Shown here: one piece after another, positions 9,000-18,295 of the stretch | How the letters are laid out: each line of letters opens with the position of its first letter | Numbering within the stretch: the stretch's first letter is position 1 | Source: Anaerocolumna sp. AGMB13025 | GTDB lineage: Bacteria; Bacillota; Clostridia; Lachnospirales; Lachnospiraceae | Direction of reading: 5' to 3' | NCBI RefSeq assembly: GCF_029689925.1 | Contig: NZ_CP121445.1 | Coordinates: 4,386,501-4,450,500 of the forward strand | DNA length: 64,000 bases | Notes under the pieces: model-generated | The model's input: the letters and a program-made list of their open reading frames with translations, nothing else | What the model was told of the DNA's origin: nothing | Databases searched by the model: none | Made by a program: the position numbers and the translations under genes

Positions 9000-9416
9000 C
9001 TATCTGGCACTCAGATTATTGGGTCCGAATCCAAGCGGCAGCAATTCCTTTAATTGAAAACTCTTATATTCCGCTTCCGATTTACCCAATATAATTTCAA
9101 AGCTTTCATAGTCACAAAATTCCATCATAACCTGTCTGCATACACCACAGGGTGCGCAAAAATCTACAATTCCAGCCGAAGGGCCGCCAACTATGGCAAT
9201 GGCCTCAAACTCTGTTTCACCTTCGCTGACTGCTTTGAAAAATGCTGTACGCTCCGCACAATTACTTGGGGTATGGGCGGCATTTTCTATATTGCAACCG
9301 CTGTATACTTTACCTGACTTTGTAAGAAGCGCAGCCCCTACACAGAAATTCGAGTAGGGGCTATAAGAATATTCTCTTGCTTTAAGAGCCATTTTTACCA
9401 ATGTTGCTTTATCCAT
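9000..9416 (-). CDS. cdd: Cytidine deaminase
   Basis: The 138-residue homotetrameric-type enzyme converts cytidine and deoxycytidine to uridine and deoxyuridine. The zinc site is intact: CAERTA (Cys53, catalytic Glu55) and PCGVC (Cys91, Cys94). The start has GAGGTG about 10 nt upstream. Its product feeds uridine phosphorylase (udp) in the same operon. A dispersed palindromic element separates it from the permease gene upstream. Confidence 0.95.
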   Translation of the reverse strand: MDKATLVKMALKAREYSYSPYSNFCVGAALLTKSGKVYSGCNIENAAHTPSNCAERTAFFKAVSEGETEFEAIAIVGGPSAGIVDFCAPCGVCRQVMMEFCDYESFEIILGKSEAEYKSFQLKELLPLGFGPNNLSAR

Positions 9417-9451
9417 AGCTGTGGCACCTCTTTTTATTATTTATTTTTTGA

Positions 9452-9594
9452 TAATTGCGAAACTTTAATATTGTATCTATATACCATGCAATTAATACAA
9501 TTTCAGAGCTGAATCTTGCCCAAAGGGCAACTGAAGCTATGAAATTCGTATTAATTGCAGGGTATATTCAGAATACTAAATAGTTTCGCAATTA
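9452..9594. repeat. Dispersed ~140-bp palindromic element, copy A
   Basis: The ends are inverted: TAATTGCGAAAC (left) and GTTTCGCAATTA (right). Inside are a second nested pair (GCAATTAATAC / GTATTAATTGC) and a central TGCCC-AAA-GGGCA hairpin. Related copies lie at 15632-15769 and 57911-58056. It sits between the permease gene and cdd and contains no ORF. It could be a MITE or a structured intergenic repeat. Confidence 0.85.
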
Positions 9595-9602
9595 CCAATT
9601 AT

Positions 9603-10538
9603 TTATTTTGATTTCAGATACGGCTTACCGTTAGCGGCAGGTACTCTTGCTTTACCTACGAATACGATAAGAGTAATAATTGTTACCACATAAGGAATCA
9701 TGGAGATGATATTGGGGGATACCTGGTTGCCGGAACTTGCAAGGACTTTAAGACCGCTGCAAAGACCAAAGATCAGGCAGGCCTTCATTGCTCCCTGGGG
9801 AGTGAATTTTCCGAATATTACTGCGGCAATGGCGATAAAACCCTGTCCGACAATAACAATTGGACGGAACTGATTTACTGTAGCTAAGGTTACATAAGCC
9901 CCGCCAAGACCTGCTAAGAAACCGGAAAGGGTAACGCAGATATAACGGATTCTATAAACATTGATACCCTGTGTATCACAAGCCTTTGGATGTTCTCCAA
10001 CCGCACGGAGTCTTAAACCGAAACTGGTTTTATAAAACACGAACCAGACAATTCCAACGGCTGCAAAACAGAGATAAGCCGCAATATAAGTATTGAACGT
10101 ATTGTTTAAAAATGAGCCTACCGGGAAAACCCCATCCAATAACTTTGGTAATTTATCAGTTGTATCAAGGGGCGGTGTATTGGAGGAATTATCAAACATC
10201 GCCTTGCAAAGGAAAACTGCAAGTCCGGGAGCTAAAAAGTTAATAGCCGTACCAGAGATGGTCTGATCTGCGCCAAAGGAGATACAGGCAATGGCGTGTA
10301 AAAGACCAAACAATGCCCCAGCCAGTCCACCGCAGAAAAAGGCAAACCATGGATTTCCAGTATATAGGGCAACTACGGACCCGGTGAAAGCTCCCATTGT
10401 CATCATTCCTTCAATACCGATATTAACGACACCGCTGCGTTCCGAGAAACAGGAGCCAAGTGCTGCATACAGTAAAGGAGGGGTCGCAATCAGGGTTGCA
10501 TTTATGATTAAACCTAAATTTTTAATTATGAAATCCAT
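9603..10538 (-). CDS. nupQ: Nucleoside ABC transporter permease 2
   Basis: The 311-residue membrane protein of the branched-chain/ribose permease superfamily (BPD_transp_2 type) is mostly hydrophobic. It has the family motif GIEGMMTMGAFTG and the EAA-like loop RLRAVGEHPKACDTQGINVYR that contacts the ATPase. It matches the second permease of BMP-dependent guanosine/nucleoside importers (NupQ in B. subtilis). The ATG abuts the stop of the partner permease and has AGGAGG upstream. Confidence 0.88.
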   Translation of the reverse strand: MDFIIKNLGLIINATLIATPPLLYAALGSCFSERSGVVNIGIEGMMTMGAFTGSVVALYTGNPWFAFFCGGLAGALFGLLHAIACISFGADQTISGTAINFLAPGLAVFLCKAMFDNSSNTPPLDTTDKLPKLLDGVFPVGSFLNNTFNTYIAAYLCFAAVGIVWFVFYKTSFGLRLRAVGEHPKACDTQGINVYRIRYICVTLSGFLAGLGGAYVTLATVNQFRPIVIVGQGFIAIAAVIFGKFTPQGAMKACLIFGLCSGLKVLASSGNQVSPNIISMIPYVVTIITLIVFVGKARVPAANGKPYLKSK

Positions 10539-11612
10539 TTATTTAGCCTCCTTTTTCTTATGTCTTTTCGAGATTAATATATTTTTAAACAGTAAAGAGA
10601 TAGCAATAAAGAATATAATAGTACCCATAATGATGTCTACAATTTCAGATGGGGCATTGATTAGACTCAATTTCGAACCACCGTATTTCATAGCTCCATA
10701 GAAAAGTCCGGAGAATATACAGCCAATGGGATTACCTCCGCCAATCAGTGCAACGGTAATACCCTGGAAGCCAAAACCTTCCTGTGAGGCAAACTGACTG
10801 ATTCTGGTAGACATACCAAGTACCTGTACTGCTCCTCCAAGACCTGCTAAAGCTCCTGAGATTCCCATTGCTATCATTACGGTCCTGCCAGAATTGATAC
10901 CGCTGTATTTGGCGGCATTTGGGTTAAAACCAACTGCACAGATACGGTATCCCAAGGTTGTTTTCTTAAGGATAAACCACATAATAATTGCTGCAGCAAC
11001 CGCTAAGAGAATACCATAATTGGCATTGGTACAGCCCAGTGCAGTACGGATACTCTTTGGCAGGAAAATAAGTGCAGATTTCAGGACGTCCTTAGTTGCT
11101 TCACCGCCACTTTCTTTATGGACTATTTTCAGATTCACTATGTAATTGGACAGATAAAAGGCGATCCAGTTAAACATAATGAAGGATAAAACTTCATTAA
11201 TTCCTTTTTTCACTTTTAATAAACCTACAAGAAGGCTCCATAATGCACCTGCCATCATAGCTGCAAGGATACATAAGGGGACATGGATAATAGCCGGTAC
11301 ATCCACTAAGATACCTACCACGCAGGCAGCCAGGGAACCTACTACAAACTGACCTTCCGCACCGATATTAAATACTCCCATCCGATAGGAAAAGGCAACA
11401 CTTAGACCGGTTAAAATCAAGGGACTTGCATAAATAACTGACCAGGCTATGGACTTGGGTTTACTAAATACAGAGCTTAGCAGCTTGCCATAGGCAGTAC
11501 CAGGATTAATTCCTGCCAACCCTAACAGCAGGGCTCCTACCAGGAAGCCAATCACAATGGCAATCAGGGTATAAAATGCATTACTGTCTAATATGCTTTT
11601 TCTCTTACTCAT
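10539..11612 (-). CDS. nupP: Nucleoside ABC transporter permease 1
   Basis: The 357-residue inner-membrane permease has about 9-10 hydrophobic segments, the motif NIGAEGQFVVGS and the ATPase-contact loop RICAVGFNPNAAKYSGIN. It pairs with the following permease to form the channel of a nucleoside importer. Its start overlaps the ATPase stop by 8 bp (ATGAGTAA), and GGAGG lies inside the ATPase gene, so translation is coupled. Confidence 0.88.
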   Translation of the reverse strand: MSKRKSILDSNAFYTLIAIVIGFLVGALLLGLAGINPGTAYGKLLSSVFSKPKSIAWSVIYASPLILTGLSVAFSYRMGVFNIGAEGQFVVGSLAACVVGILVDVPAIIHVPLCILAAMMAGALWSLLVGLLKVKKGINEVLSFIMFNWIAFYLSNYIVNLKIVHKESGGEATKDVLKSALIFLPKSIRTALGCTNANYGILLAVAAAIIMWFILKKTTLGYRICAVGFNPNAAKYSGINSGRTVMIAMGISGALAGLGGAVQVLGMSTRISQFASQEGFGFQGITVALIGGGNPIGCIFSGLFYGAMKYGGSKLSLINAPSEIVDIIMGTIIFFIAISLLFKNILISKRHKKKEAK

Positions 11613-13149
11613 TGGTGATACCTCCGGCCATCATTAATCCTAATGTATTTTCATCTGCTTCATTTCCGGCTACACTACCTGCTATTTTTCCGTCAAAAAT
11701 TACTTCGATCCGGTCGGAAAGACTCATGATTTCATCCAGTTCAAAAGAAACTAACAGCACAGCTTTATTCTTATTTCTTTGTTCCACGATATATTTATGG
11801 ACGAATTCGATGGCACCTACATCAAGTCCTCTGGTGGGATTTACTGCAATAAGCAGATCCTTATTATTGGTTACTTCTCTGGCAATAATAACTTTTTGCT
11901 GGTTACCGCCGGATAAGGTGCCTGCCGGTTTATTGGCACTGTCTCCCGGACGGATATCGAATTTTTCTATAAGTTCTTTGGCCTGCTCATGGATGGGATT
12001 TCTTTTTAATATTCCTTTTTTGGAAAAAGGTTCTTTTTCAAAGTTTTGTAAGACTAAGTTATCCTCCACAGAATATTCCAGCACCAAACCGTGTTTTTGA
12101 CGGTCTGCCGGAATACTTGAAATTCCCTTGTCAAAAACAGTTTTGGGAGAGGCATTAAAGACATTTTCACCCATCATCAGAACTTCACCGGAATCTCCTT
12201 TTTTCAGTCCGGTCAAAATTTCCACCAGTTCTGTTTGTCCATTGCCGTCAACTCCGGCCAGTCCTACAATTTCACCTCGTCTTACCTTAAGGTTTAAGCC
12301 CTTAAGAATCGGAACACCTCTGTAGTCCTTCGCCTTTAGGTCCTTTACATCGATTACGGTTTCACCTGGTTCAAGAGGCTTTTTATCGACTTTAAATTCT
12401 AAATCCCGACCTACCATCATGGCTGCCAGTTCTTTTTCGCTGACACCTGCTACTTTTACAGTCTTAATATATTTTCCCTGGCGGATAATGGTGCAGTAGT
12501 CTGCGATTGCCTTGATTTCTTTTAATTTATGAGTAATTAAGATAACGGATTTCCCATCCTTTACCAGGTGGTCAATAATTTCGATTAACTCATTGATTTC
12601 CTGTGGTGTCAAAGATGCAGTAGGCTCGTCTAAAATGAGGGTATTAACTCCACGGTATAAAACCTTAAGGATTTCAACCCTTTGCTGCATACCAACCGAA
12701 ATATCTTCAATCTTAGCATCCGGATCTACCTGCATGCCGTATTTTTCAGAGAGTTCGATTACTTTCTTTTTGGCAGATTTTAAATCAACGGAAAGTCCCT
12801 TTACCATTTCATTGCCTAAAATAATATTTTCCGTTACCGTAAAGGGCTGTACCAGCATAAAGTGCTGATGTACCATACCGATACCCAATCCGATTGCATG
12901 TTTGGGATTATCAATATGCACCGGTTTTCCGCCTATGCTTATTTCACCGGAAGTAGGCGTATATAATCCGTACAGAATGTTCATTAACGTGCTTTTTCCA
13001 GCCCCGTTTTCACCAAGAATGGCATGTACTTCACCTTTATGGACAGTTAGATTAATACCGTCGTTAGCCGTAAAATCGCCGAATTTTTTAACGATATTTT
13101 TCATGGCTATAACGACTGTTTTTTCGTCCAAATGACTTATCTTTTCCAA
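11605..13149 (-). CDS. nupO: Nucleoside ABC transporter ATP-binding protein (two fused ATPase domains)
   Basis: The 514 residues hold two ABC domains. The first has Walker A GENGAGKST (46-54), signature ISVGMQQRVEI and Walker B TLILDEPTASLT. The second has the degenerate Walker A GVDGNGQTEL, typical of the RbsA/YufO group, and the signature LSGGNQQKV. It energises nucleoside uptake with the two permeases and the BMP lipoprotein. Translation starts at a TTG with GGAGG 7 nt upstream. Confidence 0.92.
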   Translation of the reverse strand: MEKISHLDEKTVVIAMKNIVKKFGDFTANDGINLTVHKGEVHAILGENGAGKSTLMNILYGLYTPTSGEISIGGKPVHIDNPKHAIGLGIGMVHQHFMLVQPFTVTENIILGNEMVKGLSVDLKSAKKKVIELSEKYGMQVDPDAKIEDISVGMQQRVEILKVLYRGVNTLILDEPTASLTPQEINELIEIIDHLVKDGKSVILITHKLKEIKAIADYCTIIRQGKYIKTVKVAGVSEKELAAMMVGRDLEFKVDKKPLEPGETVIDVKDLKAKDYRGVPILKGLNLKVRRGEIVGLAGVDGNGQTELVEILTGLKKGDSGEVLMMGENVFNASPKTVFDKGISSIPADRQKHGLVLEYSVEDNLVLQNFEKEPFSKKGILKRNPIHEQAKELIEKFDIRPGDSANKPAGTLSGGNQQKVIIAREVTNNKDLLIAVNPTRGLDVGAIEFVHKYIVEQRNKNKAVLLVSFELDEIMSLSDRIEVIFDGKIAGSVAGNEADENTLGLMMAGGITNE

Positions 13150-13213
13150 GCTTGTTCCTCCTTGATTAATGAAAGCGGAACAATTTCATTCCGCTTTGCT
13201 GCATGCTCATAAT

Positions 13214-14053
13214 TTAAATAATAATAATATTCTGAAAGCCTTCTTCTCTTAATAAAAGTTCCAGGCTTTTTAGATATTTTTGATCCGGGACTTCATAGTG
13301 TGCGTAAGCCTTTCGTACTCCCATAGGGCGGTAGGCTATAATCTTATAACGGATATCCTTAAGGGTTAAGTAAGGTTTTAAAAGTTTACCGGTTCTTTGA
13401 ATGGTTTCTTTCGCATCAAATAATCCAGGTACCACTACCGTACGTACTTCATATAATTTCCCGCATTCTGCAAGTAGTACTGCATTATGAAGGATTTGTT
13501 TATTTTCTGCACCGGTAACTTCTATATGCTGCTTTTCATCAAATGCTTTTATATCCAGCATAACTCCGTCGGTTACCTTTAACAGCTCCCCACTACCTGA
13601 AAAATCAAACATACCATTGCTGTCAATCATGGTGGTTAAACCTGCTGACTGGCAGAGAATAAACAATTCCTCAATAAATGCCTGGTATAAAGTACATTCC
13701 CCTCCGGATACGGTTATACCACTAATAAAAGGAATTTGTTTCTGAATAAGGTGAAACACTTCAAGGGGCGACATTACCTTCGTCTTTGGCGTACTGTCAT
13801 GAGGACAGACGCGGATACAGGCATCGCACCGGATGCACTTTTCTTCGTCATAGAATACTTTTCCCTGTTCCGTCTTTAGTGCCCCGCTCTGACAGGCTTT
13901 TACGCAGTTGCCGCAGTGGATACAGACTGCCCTGGTCTCCGGATTGTGGCAGTATTTGCAGTCCAGGTTACACCCCTGTAAAAAAACCACACTCCGGTTA
14001 CCAGGTCCGTCCACTGCGCTAAAGGGTATGATTTTATTCACAACTGCCTGCAT
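13214..14053 (-). CDS. yjjW: Glycyl radical enzyme activase (YjjW-type radical SAM protein)
   Basis: This radical SAM protein abstracts a hydrogen from the glycine of its partner enzyme. It has the CNLDCKYC (Cx3Cx2C) cluster motif followed by two ferredoxin-type clusters (CIHCGNCVKAC and CIRCDACIRVCP), the layout of activases for non-PFL glycyl radical enzymes and of E. coli YjjW. A longer frame to 14131 overlaps the partner gene. ATG at 14053 (MQAVVNKIIPFSAVDGPG) is preferred, with AAAGG 9 nt upstream and 1 nt after the partner stop. It has about 279 residues. Confidence 0.88.
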   Translation of the reverse strand: MQAVVNKIIPFSAVDGPGNRSVVFLQGCNLDCKYCHNPETRAVCIHCGNCVKACQSGALKTEQGKVFYDEEKCIRCDACIRVCPHDSTPKTKVMSPLEVFHLIQKQIPFISGITVSGGECTLYQAFIEELFILCQSAGLTTMIDSNGMFDFSGSGELLKVTDGVMLDIKAFDEKQHIEVTGAENKQILHNAVLLAECGKLYEVRTVVVPGLFDAKETIQRTGKLLKPYLTLKDIRYKIIAYRPMGVRKAYAHYEVPDQKYLKSLELLLREEGFQNIIII

Positions 14054-14054
14054 A

Positions 14055-15605
14055 TTAACGAACCTTTCTAGAGAGGATATGCCCGTTCTTTGCCGCACCA
14101 AGCCCCAAAGCGGTTGTATCCTGAAGTACATTCTGACCCTGGTCTAACTTATCCATTTCGGAACGCTTCACCAAATAACCGGTAACACGGATTAAATCAC
14201 TGTCTTTCTCATAGAAGGATAAATACCGCAGGTCCTTTTTAAAAGCACCTTTAATAATATCCAACAGGAAATCTGTATTTTTATGAACCGTAGTATCAAT
14301 AGGGAAGATATCCCCTGTTCCGGAAGGAAAATACTTGTGGAATTTCTCAAGGACCAGTAAATGGTCGATTAATTCCTCGGGTTCTTCTCCAATGGGAATA
14401 CGGCTGCCTGGTGTTATGTTTTCATCCTCTGCAAGACCTACCTGGGCATGAAGCAGATAGTGTCCGCCTGAGATTTCACAATAAGGACTCTTATGGTTAT
14501 GATTAAATTCTGTTATTTTTTCCATAATAGCAACCCCAAGGTCATTGGCCTTTTCATCTTTTCCAAAACGCGCCTTTAGGCCTTCTTTTTCCATTAACAG
14601 ATTGACACAATCTGCAAGACCTACCATTCCATACATACCGGTAAAACGTTCTCTATGGATAAACCCTTCTTTAGCTAAAAAGTTATGTTCAAAAAATCCA
14701 CTTTCCTCTACTTCAAACCGCACTCTTGCATCCATGTAATCCGCCATAACCTCAAGGACATAGGGAAGTTCTTTCTCCATAAAATCATTGATGCCTTTTG
14801 CACGTTTTGCAATATTACCAAGAATCAGCCTGCAAAGGGTATAAGCACCGCCGCCGTAAGGAAGTCCGTTATAACAGCTGGCAATTACGTAATCCTCTGT
14901 TAATTCGCCGGAAAACATCTTATGGTTTGCAAAACTTGGTTTTGCACTGACAAGGGCTGTTCGGATTGCTAGTAATGCAAAATCATCCGGTGTTACACCT
15001 TCTTCATACTTTAGGGTCAGATTTGGAACTGCTTGTTTAAGTTCTGCTTCCGCTTCTAAGAGTAACCGCCCGGTCTTAGTAGCCTTTGGTCCTATATTGG
15101 CATGGGAAAAGGAATCCAGTACCGTCCGGTCTATATGAGTCAGAAAGAGTTTTAACAGCTTTTTCGCCTGTGCTTCTTCCACATCACCAATAAAAGGCTC
15201 TAAAAGAAGGTCAAGCTGCCCGACATATACCGGAAAATTCGTAACACTTGGTATATGTTTATAAAAAATCATAAGAGAATTTAATGCCTCATATAAATCT
15301 TTGGGCGGATCTAATTGCAGGAACTTACTGCCTTCCTTCATGAACTTTTCAAAATCAGCCACAATATAGCGGGGACGTACCGGGGCATGTCCTTCACTCA
15401 GGTCACAGATACACTTTTGATCTGCCGGTACATTCATAAGCTCCTCAAGACCTTCGGTTGGTTTAAGCACTTCCAGTAAAGAATCTGCCTTCGCTGCCAT
15501 GTTTGCTATTTTTTGTTCATGAGTCAGTGTAGCACTCTTAATTACATCCAGTATTTCATTTCTGGTTGCATTCACACGTTCCATTGAAATATCTCTCAAA
15601 CTCAT
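14055..15605 (-). CDS. yjjI: YjjI-family glycyl radical enzyme
   Basis: The 516-residue protein is shorter than pyruvate formate-lyase. It carries a glycyl radical motif RVTGYLV (Gly476, 40 residues from the C-terminus) and a probable thiyl Cys244 in SCYNGLPYGGGA. It matches the YjjI family (DUF3029), whose reaction is not known to me. In E. coli yjjI-yjjW sit beside deoCABD, and here they lie inside a nucleoside uptake/salvage operon, pointing to a (deoxy)nucleoside-derived substrate. The ATG at 15605 is only 2 nt from AGGAGG; TTG at 15599 would be better spaced and may be the true start. Confidence 0.87.
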   Translation of the reverse strand: MSLRDISMERVNATRNEILDVIKSATLTHEQKIANMAAKADSLLEVLKPTEGLEELMNVPADQKCICDLSEGHAPVRPRYIVADFEKFMKEGSKFLQLDPPKDLYEALNSLMIFYKHIPSVTNFPVYVGQLDLLLEPFIGDVEEAQAKKLLKLFLTHIDRTVLDSFSHANIGPKATKTGRLLLEAEAELKQAVPNLTLKYEEGVTPDDFALLAIRTALVSAKPSFANHKMFSGELTEDYVIASCYNGLPYGGGAYTLCRLILGNIAKRAKGINDFMEKELPYVLEVMADYMDARVRFEVEESGFFEHNFLAKEGFIHRERFTGMYGMVGLADCVNLLMEKEGLKARFGKDEKANDLGVAIMEKITEFNHNHKSPYCEISGGHYLLHAQVGLAEDENITPGSRIPIGEEPEELIDHLLVLEKFHKYFPSGTGDIFPIDTTVHKNTDFLLDIIKGAFKKDLRYLSFYEKDSDLIRVTGYLVKRSEMDKLDQGQNVLQDTTALGLGAAKNGHILSRKVR

Positions 15606-15631
15606 TACCTCCTAATATAAATCAGCATGAA

Positions 15632-15769
15632 GTAAATGCGAAACCTAACTTTCCTGTAATACCCTGCAATTAATACAATTGTAAAGCACTATCTTACCCA
15701 GAGGGCAAATAAGCCAGAAATCTGCATTAATTGCACGGTATCTTCTATAAATTATGGTTTCGCAATTAC
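15632..15769. repeat. Dispersed ~140-bp palindromic element, copy B
   Basis: The ends are GTAAATGCGAAAC and GTTTCGCAATTAC, with inner nested stems TGCAATTAATAC / GCATTAATTGCA and a central TACCCAGAGGGCA-type hairpin. It is the most diverged of the three copies but has the same layout and length. It sits between the lipoprotein gene and the glycyl radical enzyme gene. Confidence 0.8.
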
Positions 15770-15782
15770 CTATAAATCAGTA

Positions 15783-16919
15783 TTATTTTTGATCGTCTAA
15801 TTTATATACATCTCCGTATTTTGCTTCAAATTCATCTTTTGTTTTAGGAACAGAGATTTCTCCGCTGATAATCTTAGCTTTCACATCTTTTACTTTAGCA
15901 ATGATATCATCGGTAAGATTGTCTGTAGTAGGTGCAAGGTCAACACCGTCAGAGGAAAGATCATAAGTAATAACGCCGCTTGTGATATTACCTTCTTTGC
16001 AGGCTTCTGCAATTTTATAGCATGCAGTATCTACTCTCTTCATAGCTGAAGTAAGCATGTTTTTAGGAGCAAGAGGACTTTGGTCCGTATCAACACCGAT
16101 CGCCCAGATATTATTTTCTTTACAGCCTTCGATTACACCAAGTCCTGTACCGCCTGCTGCATGGAAGATTACGTCAACGCCGTCTGTAATCATGGAAACT
16201 GCTGCACTCTTACCTACCGCTGTATCACCAAAGGCATTGGCATCATACTGGGAAACTGTTACAGCAGGATTTGTATCAAGTACACCTGCAAGGTATCCAT
16301 AGCCAAATTGATTCATGGTTTCATTGGACATACCAAGAACAAGACCTACTTTGTTGCTCTTCGTTGACATAGCAGCTACAACACCTGCTAAATAAGAAGC
16401 CTGGGACTGTTCAAACATTAAGCTGGTTACATTAGGAAGATCTGTCATGCTGGCATCATCAATAATCGCATATTTCTGATCTGGATTTGCTTCAGCGGAA
16501 GCTCTCATGGCATCAGCAAGCATATAACCTACGCAAATAATTAAATCATAATCATCATCCACGAAAGTTTCAATATTAGGAGCATAATCTGCATCGGTTT
16601 CAGATTCAAGATATTTCACTTCAACGCCTAAATCTGTGGAAGCTTTTTGTAAACCTTCCCAGGAAGATTGGTTAAAGGAACCATCATTAACACCGCCTAC
16701 ATCGGTAACCATACCAATACGGATTGTTTTGCCAGATGATGTATCATCTTTGGAAGTATCTGCAGTGCTGTTTGTATCTGTTGTACTTGCAGTATCTGAT
16801 GTACTTACCGTATTGTTATTGCTGCCTGTTGTGTCTGTTGAAGCAGTTTTGCTGCCGCATGCTGTCATTGATAAAACCATAGCTGCTGATAAAAATAAAG
16901 CGATAATTTTCTTTTTCAT
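15783..16919 (-). CDS. nupN: BMP-family nucleoside-binding lipoprotein
   Basis: The substrate-binding protein of the nucleoside ABC importer is anchored outside the membrane. The signal peptide MKKKIIALFLSAAMVLSM leads to lipobox MTAC (Cys21), followed by a Ser/Thr-rich linker and the BMP domain (IRIGMVTDVGGVNDGSFNQ, then AAGGTGLGVIEG). ATG at 16919 is chosen since AAAGGAGA precedes it. In-frame upstream codons to 16961 would bury the signal peptide. It has about 378 residues. Confidence 0.92.
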   Translation of the reverse strand: MKKKIIALFLSAAMVLSMTACGSKTASTDTTGSNNNTVSTSDTASTTDTNSTADTSKDDTSSGKTIRIGMVTDVGGVNDGSFNQSSWEGLQKASTDLGVEVKYLESETDADYAPNIETFVDDDYDLIICVGYMLADAMRASAEANPDQKYAIIDDASMTDLPNVTSLMFEQSQASYLAGVVAAMSTKSNKVGLVLGMSNETMNQFGYGYLAGVLDTNPAVTVSQYDANAFGDTAVGKSAAVSMITDGVDVIFHAAGGTGLGVIEGCKENNIWAIGVDTDQSPLAPKNMLTSAMKRVDTACYKIAEACKEGNITSGVITYDLSSDGVDLAPTTDNLTDDIIAKVKDVKAKIISGEISVPKTKDEFEAKYGDVYKLDDQK

Positions 16920-17048
16920 AATAATCTCCTTTGTTGTTCTTTCTGATAGCTTGCTCCCCATACCTCTGCTAATACCTCATGACAAATGATACCTGTAACC
17001 TCTCCGGCTGATAGTCAGACTGCCAGGTTACATAGAATACCGGAAGGG

Positions 17049-17837
17049 TTACTTCTTTGACCGTTTGCTATCTTCTTGAATCAGATTGCGGATTGCATTA
17101 ACCGAAACCTTGATAGCAGCCTCCGTATCGTGTACCTGTGTGTTACTAAGTCCTTTTTTCTCCCTCTCCTGGTTCGCAACAACCAGAAAAACAGAGCCTA
17201 CTCTGACTCTTAAGTAGCTTCCGACTACGAATAATGCAGCGGATTCCATCTCAGAAGCCAGGCAGCCAAGACGCAGCCAAGCCTGCCACTTATCCGTCAG
17301 TTCATAACTGACTGGTTTCGTTTCGGGTTCATGCTGACCATAAAAAGCATCCTTGCATTGTACAACTCCTACATGATAGGCTTCCCCGTCTTCTTCTGCT
17401 GCTTTTATCAAAGCATTTAATACATGAATATCCGGAACTGCAGGAAATTCCATAGGTGCATATTCCTTGCTGGTGCCTTCCATACGGATTGCACCGTTTG
17501 CAATAACAAGGTCGCCTCCTAAAACCTCCTCCTGCATACCTCCGCAGGTACCCACACGGATAAAAGTATCCGCACCGCACCGCACTAATTCTTCCATTGC
17601 GATGGATGCTGATGGTCCTCCGATTCCGGTAGAAGTTACACTGACCTTAACTCCATTAAGATAACCGGTATAGGTAACAAATTCCCTGCTGTCTGCCATG
17701 AGTTTTGCATCTTCAAAATGTTTTGCAATCTTTTCACAGCGCTTTGGATCCCCTGGTAATATAACATATTTACCAACGTCCCCGGGTTTTAACTGGACGT
17801 GATACTGCATACCGGATCCTTCTGTGTAATCTACCAT
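17049..17837 (-). CDS. udp: Uridine phosphorylase
   Basis: The enzyme splits uridine (and often deoxyuridine) with phosphate into uracil and (deoxy)ribose 1-phosphate. The NP-I family motifs are present: VILPGDPKRCEKIAKHF, GIGGPSASIAMEELVRCGA, RVGTCGGMQ and EMESAALFVVGSYL. ATG at 17837 follows GGAGGAAGA; the frame runs on upstream to 17882 but lacks a better start. At 262 residues it is of normal size. It is the first gene of the operon, and its product enters deoB downstream. Confidence 0.93.
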   Translation of the reverse strand: MVDYTEGSGMQYHVQLKPGDVGKYVILPGDPKRCEKIAKHFEDAKLMADSREFVTYTGYLNGVKVSVTSTGIGGPSASIAMEELVRCGADTFIRVGTCGGMQEEVLGGDLVIANGAIRMEGTSKEYAPMEFPAVPDIHVLNALIKAAEEDGEAYHVGVVQCKDAFYGQHEPETKPVSYELTDKWQAWLRLGCLASEMESAALFVVGSYLRVRVGSVFLVVANQEREKKGLSNTQVHDTEAAIKVSVNAIRNLIQEDSKRSKK

Positions 17838-18295
17838 TCTTCTTCCTCCTTTCACAAGCAATCCCAGGAACCCTGAAATCAAGCCGTTCCCATTTGTAGA
17901 CGCTTAGGTTCCATCCGTTTAATACACCGTAGTCATTCTATTACTTTTCGAGAAACTAAAAAAGGTCATATGTCCTTTTTCGATAAAAAATATTCAATTT
18001 TAATTAGATTGATTAATCAATTTTAGGCATATTGGCCAAATATACACCATTAATATCATGTTGTAAGGTGTATATTGCCTATATGCTAAATTCGATTCGA
18101 TTTTATAAATGGACACAGGTTCCTTTTTGCATAAAGTATGCTGCAACGGTTGATTTGTTCGTTACTTCATATAAACCTGTAATATATTTTTTTCCTTGTC
18201 ATATGCTAATTCAATCTGATTTTTCCACAATTCAATGAAAGGTTTAAAAGGATCTTTAATACTGCACTGGCTTTCATAAAGTGGCCAGTTCGTTT
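17838..18295. promoter_or_regulatory. Gene-free control region upstream of the nucleoside operon
   Basis: No convincing gene is present in this 458 bp. Several palindromes cluster here: AAAAAGGTCATATGTCCTTTTT at 17959-17980 (one mismatched pair), ATTGATTAATCAAT at 18008-18021 (perfect), TTGGCCAA at 18032-18039, and TATACACC/GGTGTATA at 18041-18048 and 18067-18074. They are candidates for operators of the udp operon, perhaps for the Crp/Fnr protein it encodes. Which one is used is unknown. Confidence 0.5.

Noticed and set aside
18032..18238. 68-codon plus-strand frame
   Set aside because: No start signal, lies in the palindrome-rich control region, and shows no protein-like pattern.
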